From the NCBI RefSeq assembly GCF_002288525.1, contig NZ_CP023067.1, positions 3,203,001 to 3,267,000 of the forward strand: a stretch of 64,000 nucleotides of DNA, read 5' to 3'. The stretch is from Sinorhizobium sojae CCBAU 05684. GTDB lineage: Bacteria; Pseudomonadota; Alphaproteobacteria; Rhizobiales; Rhizobiaceae. This document shows positions 38,983 through 51,192 of this stretch, one piece after another. The notes beneath the pieces were generated by a model. That model made no database searches, was not told the origin of the DNA, and saw only the letters and a list, made by a program, of their open reading frames with translations. A program made the translations under genes and the position numbers. Positions within the stretch are counted from its first letter, which is position 1, and every line of letters starts with the position of its first letter.

Positions 38983-39768
38983 TCATCTGCCTGGCTCCTC
39001 GGCGAGAACGACGCCGATGCCGCGCGCCTTGAGGGCGGCGACGTCAGCTGCCGGCGCATCCGCCTCGAGCACCAAGGTCGAGACGGCTTCGATGCCGACC
39101 ACCGCATGAGGGGCGGCGGTGCCGAGCTTTTCCGTGGTGACGGCGGCGAGCACCGCGCGGCTCTTCGTTGCGACGAGCCGCTTGAACTCGGCGTCCTCGA
39201 AATGAACAGCCGTAAGCCCGGCTTCCGGGTCGGCACCGCAGGCCCCGAGGATGCAGAGATCGGGCCGAAGCAGTTCCGCGTCGCGTTGCGCCCGCGCACC
39301 GACCGCCGCGCCGACGGCACGGTCGAGCGTGCCGCCGATCAGGATCAGATCGAGAGCCGGTTTCTCCATCAGGGCAGAAGCGATCAGCGGCGTATTGGTG
39401 ACGATGGTCGCGGCCAGTTCCGGAGCGATCGCCCGCGCAATCGCCAGATTGGTCGAGCCCGCATCGAGAAAGACGGTCATGCCGCGCTCGATGTAGCCGA
39501 CACATACCTGCGCCAGCGCGGCCTTGCGCTCGGACGCGATCTGAGCGCGTTCGCTCAAGGAGCGGCCCGCATCCGGCGCAAGGGGCAAGGCGCCACCATA
39601 GACACGCTCGCAAAGCCCGGCCGAGGCCATTTCGCGCAGATCCCGGCGTATCGTGTCCTCGGAAACATTGAACTCACGCGCCAGATCGCTCGCGAGGACG
39701 CGGCCATGCGTCACCAGGCGTTCGCGGATCGCAGCTTGTCTTTCCCGCAGCAGCAATTCTGTCGTCAT
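38983..39768 (-). CDS. DeoR-family transcriptional regulator
   Basis: 261 residues. The N-terminal helix-turn-helix ASDLAREFNVSEDTIRRDLREM is the DeoR signature, followed by a sugar-phosphate sensor domain (FLDAGSTNLAIARAI, IGGTLDRAVGAAVG). The ATG at 39768 is used (MTTELLLRERQAAI); the open frame continues upstream through a tandem repeat, with another ATG at 39792. Neither start has a clear Shine-Dalgarno. Probably regulates itself, the MFS gene, and perhaps the divergent ABC genes. Confidence 0.85.
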   Translation of the reverse strand: MTTELLLRERQAAIRERLVTHGRVLASDLAREFNVSEDTIRRDLREMASAGLCERVYGGALPLAPDAGRSLSERAQIASERKAALAQVCVGYIERGMTVFLDAGSTNLAIARAIAPELAATIVTNTPLIASALMEKPALDLILIGGTLDRAVGAAVGARAQRDAELLRPDLCILGACGADPEAGLTAVHFEDAEFKRLVATKSRAVLAAVTTEKLGTAAPHAVVGIEAVSTLVLEADAPAADVAALKARGIGVVLAEEPGR

Positions 39769-39772
39769 TGGC

Positions 39773-39792
39773 AACCGTGCATAACCGTGCAT
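39773..39792. promoter_or_regulatory. Perfect 10-bp tandem repeat at the DeoR gene start
   Basis: AACCGTGCAT repeated twice without spacer, ending four bases before the DeoR start codon. DeoR regulators often bind tandem direct repeats, so autoregulation is a reasonable inference. A looser GTGAAAAC / GTGAATAC pair follows at ~39800-39816. Confidence 0.45.
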
Positions 39793-40033
39793 GAATAGGT
39801 GAAAACGTGAATACCACCTTTTGGTAACGACTTCAACCTCCAAGCGTGGAACGGGGCGGAGACCTGTCGGATGTAGCGACAGCCGTTTCGAAGGATTTCT
39901 GACCAATAGAAAAAAATATTCATCGGAACAGCCGCTAATTGGTCTTTTATGCGCTCAGACGCGCCGACTTTTGTGCGATCTTCGCCGCAATCCGGATGAC
40001 GGGCCGGAGAACGACAAGGATGGAAAGAACACG

Positions 40034-40807
40034 ATGAAACTTCTTCCGACGCTTTTCGCTGCCGGCCTCCTGCAGCTCGCCGCCTTTGCGCCGGCCGAGG
40101 CCGGCTCCAACCTCAACGAGATCAAGTCCGCCGGCGTGCTGAAGATCGGCACTGAGGGCACCTATGCCCCCTTCACCTTTCACGACGCGAGCGGTGCGCT
40201 GGTCGGCTTCGATGTCGAGATCGGCCGGGAAGTCGCCAAGCGGCTCGGCGTCGAGGCCGAATTCCTCGAAGGCAAGTGGGACGGCCTGATCGCCGGCCTC
40301 GATGCCAATCGCTACGACGCCGTCATCAATCAGGTCGGCATCACCGAGGAACGCAAGAAGAAATACGACTTCTCCGAGCCCTATATCGCCTCCAAGGCGG
40401 TGCTGATCGTCAGGGGCGACAACGAGGAGATCAAGGGCTTCGCCGATCTCGGCGGCAAGAAGGCGGCGCAGTCGCTGACCAGCAATTTCGGCAAGCTCGC
40501 CGAAGCATCGGGCGCCGAGCTGGTCGGGACCGAAGGCTTCGATCAGTCGATACAGCTCGTCTTGACCGGTCGCGCCGATGCGACCATCAACGACAGCCTC
40601 TCCTTCCTCGATTTCAAGAAGCAGAAGCCCGACGCGAACGTGAAGATCGCCGCCGAAAAGCCCGATGCCGACCATTCTGGAATCATCGTCCGCAAGGGCG
40701 AACCGGAACTGCTCGACGCCATCAACAAGGCGCTGGCCGAGATCAAGGCGGATGGCACCTATGCGCAGATTTCGCAGAAATATTTCGGTGCCGACGTTTC
40801 CAAGTGA
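40034..40807 (+). CDS. Cystine-like ABC transporter, periplasmic binding protein
   Basis: 257 residues with a signal peptide (LLPTLFAAGLLQLAAFAPAEA) and a family-3 solute-binding fold. GTYAPFTFHDASGALVGFDVEI, KWDGLIAGLDANRYDAVINQVGITEERKKKYDFSEPY and the end QKYFGADVSK closely follow E. coli FliY/TcyJ, so L-cystine or a related amino acid is the likely ligand. The ATG at 40034 begins the signal peptide. It is followed by a long hairpin and then the permease and ATPase genes. Confidence 0.87.
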   Translation: MKLLPTLFAAGLLQLAAFAPAEAGSNLNEIKSAGVLKIGTEGTYAPFTFHDASGALVGFDVEIGREVAKRLGVEAEFLEGKWDGLIAGLDANRYDAVINQVGITEERKKKYDFSEPYIASKAVLIVRGDNEEIKGFADLGGKKAAQSLTSNFGKLAEASGAELVGTEGFDQSIQLVLTGRADATINDSLSFLDFKKQKPDANVKIAAEKPDADHSGIIVRKGEPELLDAINKALAEIKADGTYAQISQKYFGADVSK

Positions 40808-40830
40808 TTCTGCGTAACCGCATGAACGAC

Positions 40831-40901
40831 GATCCGCTCCTTGAAGGTTGAAGCGGGATATGGGCGCATACGTTCCCTCATCCCGCTCCAAGGAGCGGAT
40901 C
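40831..40901 (+). promoter_or_regulatory. Long intercistronic hairpin between binding protein and permease
   Basis: Perfect 12-bp outer stem GATCCGCTCCTT (40831-40842) / AAGGAGCGGATC (40890-40901). An inner 8-bp stem AGCGGGAT / ATCCCGCT encloses a 20-nt loop. No U-tract follows, so it is more likely an RNA-stabilising or processing structure than a terminator. Such hairpins let the binding protein outnumber the membrane subunits. Confidence 0.7.
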
Positions 40902-40923
40902 GCATCTTCTGAAAGGTTTTTCT

Positions 40924-41604
40924 TTGCCCGACTGGCTCAACCTGATGGCGGAATCGCTGCCGACCCTGCTTTGGGCCGGACTGATCTTCACCATTCCGCT
41001 GACGCTGCTTTCCTTCACCCTTGGCCTCCTGCTCGGCCTCGTCACCGCGCTCGTCCGGCTCTTTGCCCCGGCCCCGCTCGTCGCCGTGGCGCGCTTCTAT
41101 GTGTGGGTGATCCGCGGCACGCCGCTGCTCGTCCAGCTCTTCGTCATCTTCTACGGCCTGCCGAGCCTCGGCATCTTGCTTGACGCCTTTCCAGCCGCGC
41201 TGATCGGCTTCACGCTGAATGTCGGCGCCTATTCGTCCGAGATCATCCGCGCCGTCATCTCGTCGGTCCCGCGCGGGCAATGGGAGGCGGCCTACTCGAT
41301 CGGCATGAGCTGGCCCCAGGCAATGCGCCGCACCATCCTGCCGCAGGCCGGCCGCGTCGCCGTGCCGCCGCTGTCGAACACTTTCATCTCGTTGGTGAAG
41401 GACACTTCGCTCGCCGCCGCGATCACCGTGCCCGAACTCTTCCAGACGGCGCAGCGCATCGTCGCCACCACCTATGAGCCGCTGATCCTCTACATCGAGG
41501 CCGCCTTGATCTATCTTGTCATGAGTTCCGTGCTTTCGGCCCTACAGGTGAAGCTGGAGCACCGCTTCGCCCGCTATGGCGGCTTCCTGGAGGCGCGCGC
41601 ATGA
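40924..41604 (+). CDS. Cystine-like ABC transporter permease
   Basis: 226-residue HisM/YecS-type permease with about five membrane helices. YVWVIRGTPLLVQLFVIFYGLP and the ATPase-contact loop WEAAYSIGMSWPQAMRRTILPQAGRVAVPP are visible. It starts on TTG at 40924 with AAAGG upstream, giving MPDWLNLMAESLPTLLWAGL. Its stop overlaps the ATPase start by ATGA. Confidence 0.88.
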   Translation: MPDWLNLMAESLPTLLWAGLIFTIPLTLLSFTLGLLLGLVTALVRLFAPAPLVAVARFYVWVIRGTPLLVQLFVIFYGLPSLGILLDAFPAALIGFTLNVGAYSSEIIRAVISSVPRGQWEAAYSIGMSWPQAMRRTILPQAGRVAVPPLSNTFISLVKDTSLAAAITVPELFQTAQRIVATTYEPLILYIEAALIYLVMSSVLSALQVKLEHRFARYGGFLEARA

Positions 41605-42362
41605 TCGAGCTCTCGCATATCGTCAAGCGCTTCGGCACCCATACAGTGCTGAACGACATCAGCGTGACGCTGGCGGAGGGCACAGTCACGGCCCTTGTCG
41701 GGCCCTCCGGCGGAGGCAAGAGCACGCTTTTGCGCTGCGTCAATCTTCTCGAAATCCCGACCAGCGGCGCCATCCGCCTCGGCGACGAACGGCTGGAATT
41801 CGCGCCCGACCGCAAGGTCGGCTGGCAGGCGGTCCAGAAGCTCCGCCGCCAGACCGGCATGGTGTTCCAGAACTTTCAGCTCTTCCCGCACCAGACGGCG
41901 ATCGGCAACGTCATGGAGGGCCTCGTCACCGTGCTCAGATGGCCCGCGGATCGCGCCCGCGCCCGCGCGCTCGAACTCCTTGAGAAGGTCGGCATGGCCC
42001 ACAAGGCCGACGCCTGGCCGGCAACGCTCTCTGGCGGCCAGCAGCAGCGCGTCGCGATCGCCAGGGCGCTTGCCCCATCGCCCCGCGTGCTGCTTTGCGA
42101 CGAACCGACCTCGGCCCTCGATCCGGAGCTGGCGGAAGAGGTGGTCGAGGTGCTTAGCCGGCTTGCCCGCGAAGGCACGACGATGATCATGGCCACCCAC
42201 GACCTGCGGCTTGCCTCCCGCGTCGCCGAACACGTGATTTTCCTCGACGCCGGAGTCGTCGTCGAAAGCGGACCGCCGAAGACGATCTTCACGACGCCGG
42301 AGCGTGAGCGCACCAAGCGGTTCATTGCCTCGCTCAGTGCGCCGATGAGCTATGAGATTTGA
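41601..42362 (+). CDS. Cystine-like ABC transporter ATP-binding protein
   Basis: 253-residue polar amino-acid ABC ATPase. Walker A GPSGGGKST (~residue 34), Q-loop FQNFQLFPH, signature LSGGQQQRV and Walker B LLCDEPTSALD are all intact. Translationally coupled to the permease, completing a three-gene importer with the binding protein upstream. Resembles E. coli YecC/TcyN. Confidence 0.9.
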   Translation: MIELSHIVKRFGTHTVLNDISVTLAEGTVTALVGPSGGGKSTLLRCVNLLEIPTSGAIRLGDERLEFAPDRKVGWQAVQKLRRQTGMVFQNFQLFPHQTAIGNVMEGLVTVLRWPADRARARALELLEKVGMAHKADAWPATLSGGQQQRVAIARALAPSPRVLLCDEPTSALDPELAEEVVEVLSRLAREGTTMIMATHDLRLASRVAEHVIFLDAGVVVESGPPKTIFTTPERERTKRFIASLSAPMSYEI

Positions 42363-42485
42363 GCGCGATAGAAGCGGTCCTTGGCATTTTCATACCCGAA
42401 AATGGCTGGTCGGGCGTCGAGCGTGACCCCCTTTACAAAAGTCCTCCAGTAAGGATTTATCCTGTTTTTTAGCAGGAGACTCCCC

Positions 42486-43109
42486 ATGACATTCGAAACT
42501 TGGATCGCCTTCACCGCGGCCTCCACGGTACTTCTCATTATCCCTGGCCCCACAATCCTGCTCGTCGTATCCTATGCGCTTGGGCAAGGCTGGCGCGCCG
42601 CGTTGCCGATCGCTGCCGGCGTAGCGGTTGGCGACTTCACAGCGATGACGCTGTCGATGCTTGGCGTCGGCGCTCTGCTCATGGCATCGGCGACGGTCTT
42701 CACGATCCTGAAGTGGATAGGCGCTGCCTATCTCATCTATCTCGGTGTCAGGCTCTTCCGCGCAGGCGGCGCACTCGACGCCAAGCCGCGCACGGACGTG
42801 GCGTCCGCGGCGAAGATGACCGGGCATGCTTGGTTGGTTACCGCACTCAATCCGAAAAGCATTACCTTCTTCGTAGCTTTCCTGCCGCAATTCCTGGACC
42901 GTAGCGCGGATTTTCTGGTCCAGATGACCATCTTCGAGGCCACGTTCCTGGCGCTCGCTTTCGCCAATGCTCTTGGCTACGCGCTTGTTGCATCTAGGGC
43001 ACGAAACGTCGTCCGCAATCCTCGCGCGATCTGCATTTTCAACAAGGCCGGCGGCACGTTACTCGTCGGAGCGGGGGTCGCGACCGTGGCGGTGAGGTCG
43101 GGAAGTTAA
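42486..43109 (+). CDS. LysE/RhtB-family amino-acid exporter
   Basis: 207 residues with about six hydrophobic segments. The N-terminal motif LLIIPGPTILLVVSYALGQGWRAALPIAAGVAVGD (in part) and NPKSITFFVAFLPQFL are diagnostic of LysE/RhtB efflux proteins. AGGAG lies 7 nt before the ATG. The exported compound is unknown; location next to a cystine-like importer does not settle it. Convergent with pyc across a strong hairpin. Confidence 0.9.
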   Translation: MTFETWIAFTAASTVLLIIPGPTILLVVSYALGQGWRAALPIAAGVAVGDFTAMTLSMLGVGALLMASATVFTILKWIGAAYLIYLGVRLFRAGGALDAKPRTDVASAAKMTGHAWLVTALNPKSITFFVAFLPQFLDRSADFLVQMTIFEATFLALAFANALGYALVASRARNVVRNPRAICIFNKAGGTLLVGAGVATVAVRSGS

Positions 43110-43143
43110 GTTCGGAACCGACTAAAGGACAGTGAAACGGCCT

Positions 43144-43174
43144 GCGGCTTCCCGACTCGTTATCGGGAAGCCGC
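43144..43174. terminator. Hairpin between convergent LysE exporter gene and pyc
   Basis: Perfect 12-bp stem GCGGCTTCCCGA / TCGGGAAGCCGC with a 7-nt loop. The T-content beyond it is modest on both strands. Its position 35 nt after one stop and 28 nt before the other suggests a shared bidirectional terminator. Confidence 0.65.
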
Positions 43175-43201
43175 TGTCCATCTTTGCCGGCGCAAGGCGG
43201 C

Positions 43202-46657
<3,456 letters not shown>

Positions 46658-46772
46658 GTCGGACTCCTCAATAGACTTGAATTCACGGGAATGCTGCACC
46701 CGCGAAATGAACTATTAGCGAGTCACGGAATGAAGTGCAATTTCAGATGCGACGCGAATATGACCCGTTTTC

Positions 46773-47513
46773 TCACGAGATCAGGCCGAGGCGGAAGGCG
46801 ATGGCGACGGCATGATGGCGGTTCTTCGCCTTCAGCTTTTCCTGAATGCCGTTCATGTACCAGTCGACCGTGTGGCTCGAAATGTCGAGGACCTTGCCGA
46901 TGTCGTTCGAGGTCATGCCGTCGGCGAGATAGTTCAGCGCCTCCATTTCGCGTCGCGTCATCTGCACTTCGACGCGCGAGACGAGCTCCGCCATGATCTC
47001 CGGGTCGGTAAGCTCGAGCAGCTTCCAGAACAGCCGCCTGGCGATCGAGTCGAAGAGGCTCAGTTCCACCGGGGTGAGATCGACCACGCGGCCGCCGACC
47101 GTAAGGTTGCCCATGAGCCCGCGTCGCCCGTGCACCGGGAAGATATAGCCGTCGAAGAGGCCGTGATTGCGCGCCTCCACCATCATGCTCTCCATGCGCT
47201 TGCGGTGCGGGTCCGAGCGGAAGGCGGCCAGCGTGTCGCGCCAGCGAAATCCGCGCTGGGCGTGACCGAGATAGCGGATGGTCGGATCGATGACGACGTA
47301 TTTCTTGCGGATGTAGATCTGCGGCCAATTCTCCGGCCAGCGCCCGGCGAGCAGCAGTCGCAGCGGATTTTCGTGAGGCTTCGGCTGACGCACCACGCCA
47401 TAGAAGTCGAACCCGCAGCGATCGAGCAGCCGCTCGAACTCCGGCAGGATCTCTTCGCGTGTCCTCATCTCCTCCAGAAGCGCCAGAAACTGTACGAGCA
47501 ACGTGATATTCAT
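46773..47513 (-). CDS. LuxR-family regulator with autoinducer-binding domain
   Basis: 246 residues. The N-terminal domain has the spacing of acyl-homoserine-lactone binders: ENWPQIYIRKKY (Trp, Tyr), VIDPTIRY (Asp-Pro) and FRWRDT (Trp). The C-terminal GerE-type HTH is TRREMEALNYLADGMTSNDIGKVLDISSHTVDWYMNGIQEKL. No luxI-type synthase is in the window, so it is an orphan receptor. S. meliloti has several such orphans; I cannot say which one this matches. Divergent from ndvA, upstream of pyc on the same strand. Confidence 0.88.
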   Translation of the reverse strand: MNITLLVQFLALLEEMRTREEILPEFERLLDRCGFDFYGVVRQPKPHENPLRLLLAGRWPENWPQIYIRKKYVVIDPTIRYLGHAQRGFRWRDTLAAFRSDPHRKRMESMMVEARNHGLFDGYIFPVHGRRGLMGNLTVGGRVVDLTPVELSLFDSIARRLFWKLLELTDPEIMAELVSRVEVQMTRREMEALNYLADGMTSNDIGKVLDISSHTVDWYMNGIQEKLKAKNRHHAVAIAFRLGLIS

Positions 47514-47893
47514 GGAACACCTTCAGGTCAGAACAGGCTGCAGCGCCCTGGAATTTCAACATGAATACGCCGTTCAGAAGCCATTCATGTTGCAACCGCG
47601 ATAATTCTTCTTACCACGCCCGGTTCTGAACGAAACCTGCAAAAAATCGGAGTCGGGGCAAGAGATAGCGAGCTGTGAGCCTTCCCGCCAACCCTCCCAT
47701 GGCGGCGGACGATCCGGCCTTCTGATCTGCCCCCTTCCGCATTTCCAGCAGGTTTTTTCACGGGACCGTCTCCGCGCGGCTTTGTCGGTTCCCGCATGGC
47801 GAAAGCGCCATCGCGCCGGGGCTGGCGAAGACGCATCGCACCTGCCGCACCGCTCGGTCGCGGCGTCCAATCGATGCCCAAAGGGGTGAGACA
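47514..47893. promoter_or_regulatory. Divergent LuxR-regulator / ndvA upstream region
   Basis: 380 bp without a convincing gene; the short frames present have no ribosome site or family likeness. The promoters of the LuxR gene and of ndvA must lie here. I found no clear palindromic lux-type box. Confidence 0.4.
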
Positions 47894-49651
47894 GTGTCTT
47901 TGTTACAGGTGTATGCAAGAGCGCTTCAGTACCTTGCTGTTCACAAGTTCCGCGTCGGGGCGATCGTCATTGCCAATATCGTCCTCGCCGTCATCACGAT
48001 TGCAGAACCGATCCTGTTCGGTCGCATCATCGACGCGATCTCGTCGCAAAAGGAAGTCACTCCGATGCTGCTCCTGTGGGCGGGCTTCGGGGTGTTCAAC
48101 ACCATTGCCTTCGTGCTCATCTCGCGCGAGGCCGACCGCCTTGCACATGGCCGGCGAGCGACACTCCTGACCCAGGCCTTCGGCCGGATCGTCTCGATGC
48201 CGCTCTCCTGGCACAGCCAGCGCGGCACGTCCAACGCGCTGCACACGCTTTTGCGTGCCTGCGAAACCCTCTTCGGCCTTTGGCTCGAATTCATGCGGCA
48301 GCACCTTGCGACCGCCGTCGCGCTCGTGCTGCTCGTGCCGACCGCCTTCGCGATGGATGTCCGCCTCTCGATCGTGCTCGTCATCCTCGGCGCCGCCTAT
48401 GTGGTGATCAGCAAGGTGGTGATGAACCGCACGAAGGAAGGCCAGGCCTCGGTCGAGAACCACTATCATACGGTTTTCTCCCACGTCTCCGACTCGATCA
48501 GCAACGTGTCCGTGGTTCACAGCTACAACCGCATCGAGGCGGAAACGCGCGAATTGAAGAAGTTCACCGAACGGCTGCTGTCTGCGCAGTATCCGGTGCT
48601 CGACTGGTGGGCGCTCGCAAGCGCGCTCAACCGCATGGCCTCGACCATTTCGATGATGGCGATCCTCGTCATCGGCACCATTCTTGTGCAGCGCGGCGAA
48701 CTTGGCGTCGGCGAGGTCATCGCCTTCATTGGCTTCGCCAATCTCCTGATCGGCCGCCTCGACCAGATGAAGGCCTTCGCCACCCAGATTTTCGAGGCGC
48801 GTGCCAAGCTCGAGGACTTCTTCCAACTCGAAGATGCGGTGCGTGAACGCGAGGAGCCGGCCGGCGCCAAGGAGCTGACCGGCGTCGTCGGAGAGGTGGA
48901 ATTCCGCGACATCTCCTTCGACTTTGCGAATTCCGCGCAAGGCGTGCGCAACGTCTCCTTTACGGCCAAGGCCGGCCAGACGATCGCCATCGTCGGTCCG
49001 ACCGGCGCCGGCAAGACGACGCTCGTCAACCTCCTGCAGCGGGTCCATGATCCCAAGCACGGCCAGATCCTGATCGACGGGGTCGACATCTCCACAGTTA
49101 CCCGCAAGTCGCTGCGCCGTTCGATCGCCACCGTTTTCCAGGATGCCGGCCTGATGAACCGGTCGATCGGCGACAACATTCGGCTTGGCCGTGAAGACGC
49201 CACGCTCGAAGAGATCATGGCCGCGGCCGAAGCCGCCGCCGCGAGCGACTTCATCGAAGACCGCGTCCACGGCTACGACACGGTCGTCGGCGAACGCGGC
49301 AATCGGCTGTCCGGCGGCGAACGCCAGCGCGTCGCGATTGCCCGCGCCATACTCAAGAACGCGCCGATCCTGGTGCTCGACGAGGCGACCAGCGCCCTCG
49401 ACGTCGAGACTGAGGCCCGCGTCAAGGACGCGATCGACGCCCTGCGCAAGGACCGCACGACCTTCATCATCGCCCACCGGCTGTCGACGGTGCGCGAGGC
49501 CGACCTCGTCATCTTCATGGATCACGGCCGCATCGTCGAGATGGGCGGCTTCAACGAGCTCAGCCGCAGCAACGGCCGCTTCGCAGCCCTCCTGCGCGCC
49601 AGCGGCATCCTGACGGACGACGATGTCCGCCGGAGCCTCACCGCGGCGTGA
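47894..49651 (+). CDS. ndvA: Cyclic beta-1,2-glucan exporter NdvA
   Basis: 585-residue half-size ABC exporter that moves cyclic beta-1,2-glucan made by NdvB into the periplasm. Six membrane segments in the N-terminal half include the family stretch FVLISREADRLAHGRRATLL and SWHSQRGTSNALHTLLRACETLFGLW (in part). The nucleotide-binding domain has GPTGAGKTT (~368), LSGGERQRV and LVLDEATSALD. Needed for hypo-osmotic adaptation and nodule invasion in rhizobia. Same strand as the OpgC-like gene 174 bp downstream. Confidence 0.96.
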   Translation: MSLLQVYARALQYLAVHKFRVGAIVIANIVLAVITIAEPILFGRIIDAISSQKEVTPMLLLWAGFGVFNTIAFVLISREADRLAHGRRATLLTQAFGRIVSMPLSWHSQRGTSNALHTLLRACETLFGLWLEFMRQHLATAVALVLLVPTAFAMDVRLSIVLVILGAAYVVISKVVMNRTKEGQASVENHYHTVFSHVSDSISNVSVVHSYNRIEAETRELKKFTERLLSAQYPVLDWWALASALNRMASTISMMAILVIGTILVQRGELGVGEVIAFIGFANLLIGRLDQMKAFATQIFEARAKLEDFFQLEDAVREREEPAGAKELTGVVGEVEFRDISFDFANSAQGVRNVSFTAKAGQTIAIVGPTGAGKTTLVNLLQRVHDPKHGQILIDGVDISTVTRKSLRRSIATVFQDAGLMNRSIGDNIRLGREDATLEEIMAAAEAAAASDFIEDRVHGYDTVVGERGNRLSGGERQRVAIARAILKNAPILVLDEATSALDVETEARVKDAIDALRKDRTTFIIAHRLSTVREADLVIFMDHGRIVEMGGFNELSRSNGRFAALLRASGILTDDDVRRSLTAA

Positions 49652-49825
49652 ATTGCGACTCCGACGGCGCCGGCTCTTCGGGCGCGGCGCCGTCCCGTTC
49701 CAAACGCTGCATGTCCGTCGGATCGACTCGTCTCCAAGGACAAGGACACGCAGCCATTCAAAAGGCCGCAGCGGCTGTAGGCCCGCTGCAGGGTGGGGCG
49801 GGGCGCCGAACCCGGATAGGACCGC

Positions 49826-50983
49826 ATGCTGCAAAAGACCTTTCAGAGCGCCAGAGAGCAAATGGGAGCCGTCCGCCCCGGCGCGACGGCCCGTGACACA
49901 CGCCTCGACGTCTTCCGGGCCCTCTGCCTGCTGACGATCTTCGTCAACCATGTGCCCGGGCAATATCTCGAATATCTCACGCACAAGAACTTCGGCTTTT
50001 CCGATTCGGCCGAGGCCTTCGTGCTGATCTCCGGCCTTGCGGTCGGCGCCGCCTATGGACGCAATTTCGTCGCCGGAGCACGGCTCGCTTCGACGCTCAA
50101 GGCATGGCGGCGCGCCATGACGCTTTATGTGGCGCACATCATGACGAGCATCGTGACGCTTGCGATCTTTTCCGCCGGCGCGCTCTATTTCGGCCGGCAG
50201 GAACTACTCGGCGAGATCAATATCCGCCCCCTCGTCGAGCAGACGGAACAGGGCATCGTCGCCATGGTGCTCCTCGGCCACCAGCTCGGCTACAACAATA
50301 TCCTGTCCATGTATGCCGTGCTGCTCCTGATGCTGCCGGCCATGCTCTGGCTGAATGCCATCAGTCCCCGCCTGCTGTTTGCGGTCTCGGCAACATTGTG
50401 GCTTGCCGCCGGCTGCCTGAAGCTGGTGCCTTACAATTTCCTCGACGAGGGCTACTGGTTCCTCAATCCCTGGTCATGGCAGTTCCTCTTCGTGATCGGC
50501 ATCCTCTGCATGAACCATGTGCGCGCGGGCGGCGAGCTGCCGCGCAGCCCCTGGCTCATCGGGCTTTCCGCCGCCTATGTCCTCATCTCCGCCTGCTGGG
50601 TGCTGTTCTCCTGGTGGAGTATCGACATTTCCTTCGGCCTGCCGGCGGTCCTGACCGGCTTCGACAAAACGTTCCTGTCGCTGACGCGGCTGCTGCACGT
50701 GCTGGCGCTCGCCTATCTCCTTGCGGTCATTCCCGGCATCAGCCGACTGGCGCGCCTGCGCGCCGATCACCCGCTGGTGATGATCGGCCGGCACTCTCTT
50801 CCGGTTTTCGTCTTCGGAACGATCCTCGCCATGGCGGGACAAGTATTTCTCTTCGTCACCGACAAGGACCCGATCGCCGGCTCGCTCTATGTCATCGCCG
50901 GCATCGGTCTGCACTTCGTCTACGCCTACTATCTCGACTGGCTTAAGGACGTGGGAACGGCGAGGCCGCTCGCGGCTGCGTAG
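49826..50983 (+). CDS. OpgC-like glucan acyltransferase
   Basis: 385-residue protein with about ten transmembrane helices. DTRLDVFRALCLLTIFVNHVPG at the N-terminus, SDSAEAFVLISGLAVGAAYGR, and LVMIGRHSLPVFVFG are typical of OpgC, an acyltransferase that adds succinyl groups to osmoregulated periplasmic glucans. Placed between ndvA and ndvB, it probably decorates cyclic beta-1,2-glucan with acidic groups. AGGA lies just before the ATG at 49826. Function is inferred from family and neighbours. Confidence 0.85.
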   Translation: MLQKTFQSAREQMGAVRPGATARDTRLDVFRALCLLTIFVNHVPGQYLEYLTHKNFGFSDSAEAFVLISGLAVGAAYGRNFVAGARLASTLKAWRRAMTLYVAHIMTSIVTLAIFSAGALYFGRQELLGEINIRPLVEQTEQGIVAMVLLGHQLGYNNILSMYAVLLLMLPAMLWLNAISPRLLFAVSATLWLAAGCLKLVPYNFLDEGYWFLNPWSWQFLFVIGILCMNHVRAGGELPRSPWLIGLSAAYVLISACWVLFSWWSIDISFGLPAVLTGFDKTFLSLTRLLHVLALAYLLAVIPGISRLARLRADHPLVMIGRHSLPVFVFGTILAMAGQVFLFVTDKDPIAGSLYVIAGIGLHFVYAYYLDWLKDVGTARPLAAA

Positions 50984-51039
50984 TGCGCCTGGGGTCAAAG
51001 CCGGGGTCAGGAGCGAAGGTCGGCAAAGCCGGCGTGGAT

Positions 51040-51081
51040 ACCCCCTTCTGGCCCTCCGACATTGGCGGGCCAGAAGGGGGT
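51040..51081. repeat. Perfect 15-bp inverted repeat after the OpgC-like gene
   Basis: ACCCCCTTCTGGCCC (51040-51054) pairs exactly with GGGCCAGAAGGGGGT (51067-51081) around a 12-nt loop. It lacks a U-tract. It sits between the convergent OpgC-like and NUDIX genes and may still act as a transcript end. Confidence 0.75.
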
Positions 51082-51192
51082 GCTTCGCTGCCATGCTCGG
51101 AGCCCTGCGATGCTCGCAAGATCCGAGCAGATCGACTCTCACTCCAGAGCCTCTTCAGGCAACCGTGATGGGCAGTCTGCCCGACCGCTATT

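Noticed and set aside
47585-47881. 98-codon minus-strand frame between the LuxR gene and ndvA
   Set aside because: Basic, low-complexity product, no ribosome site or conserved motif. Treated as promoter region.
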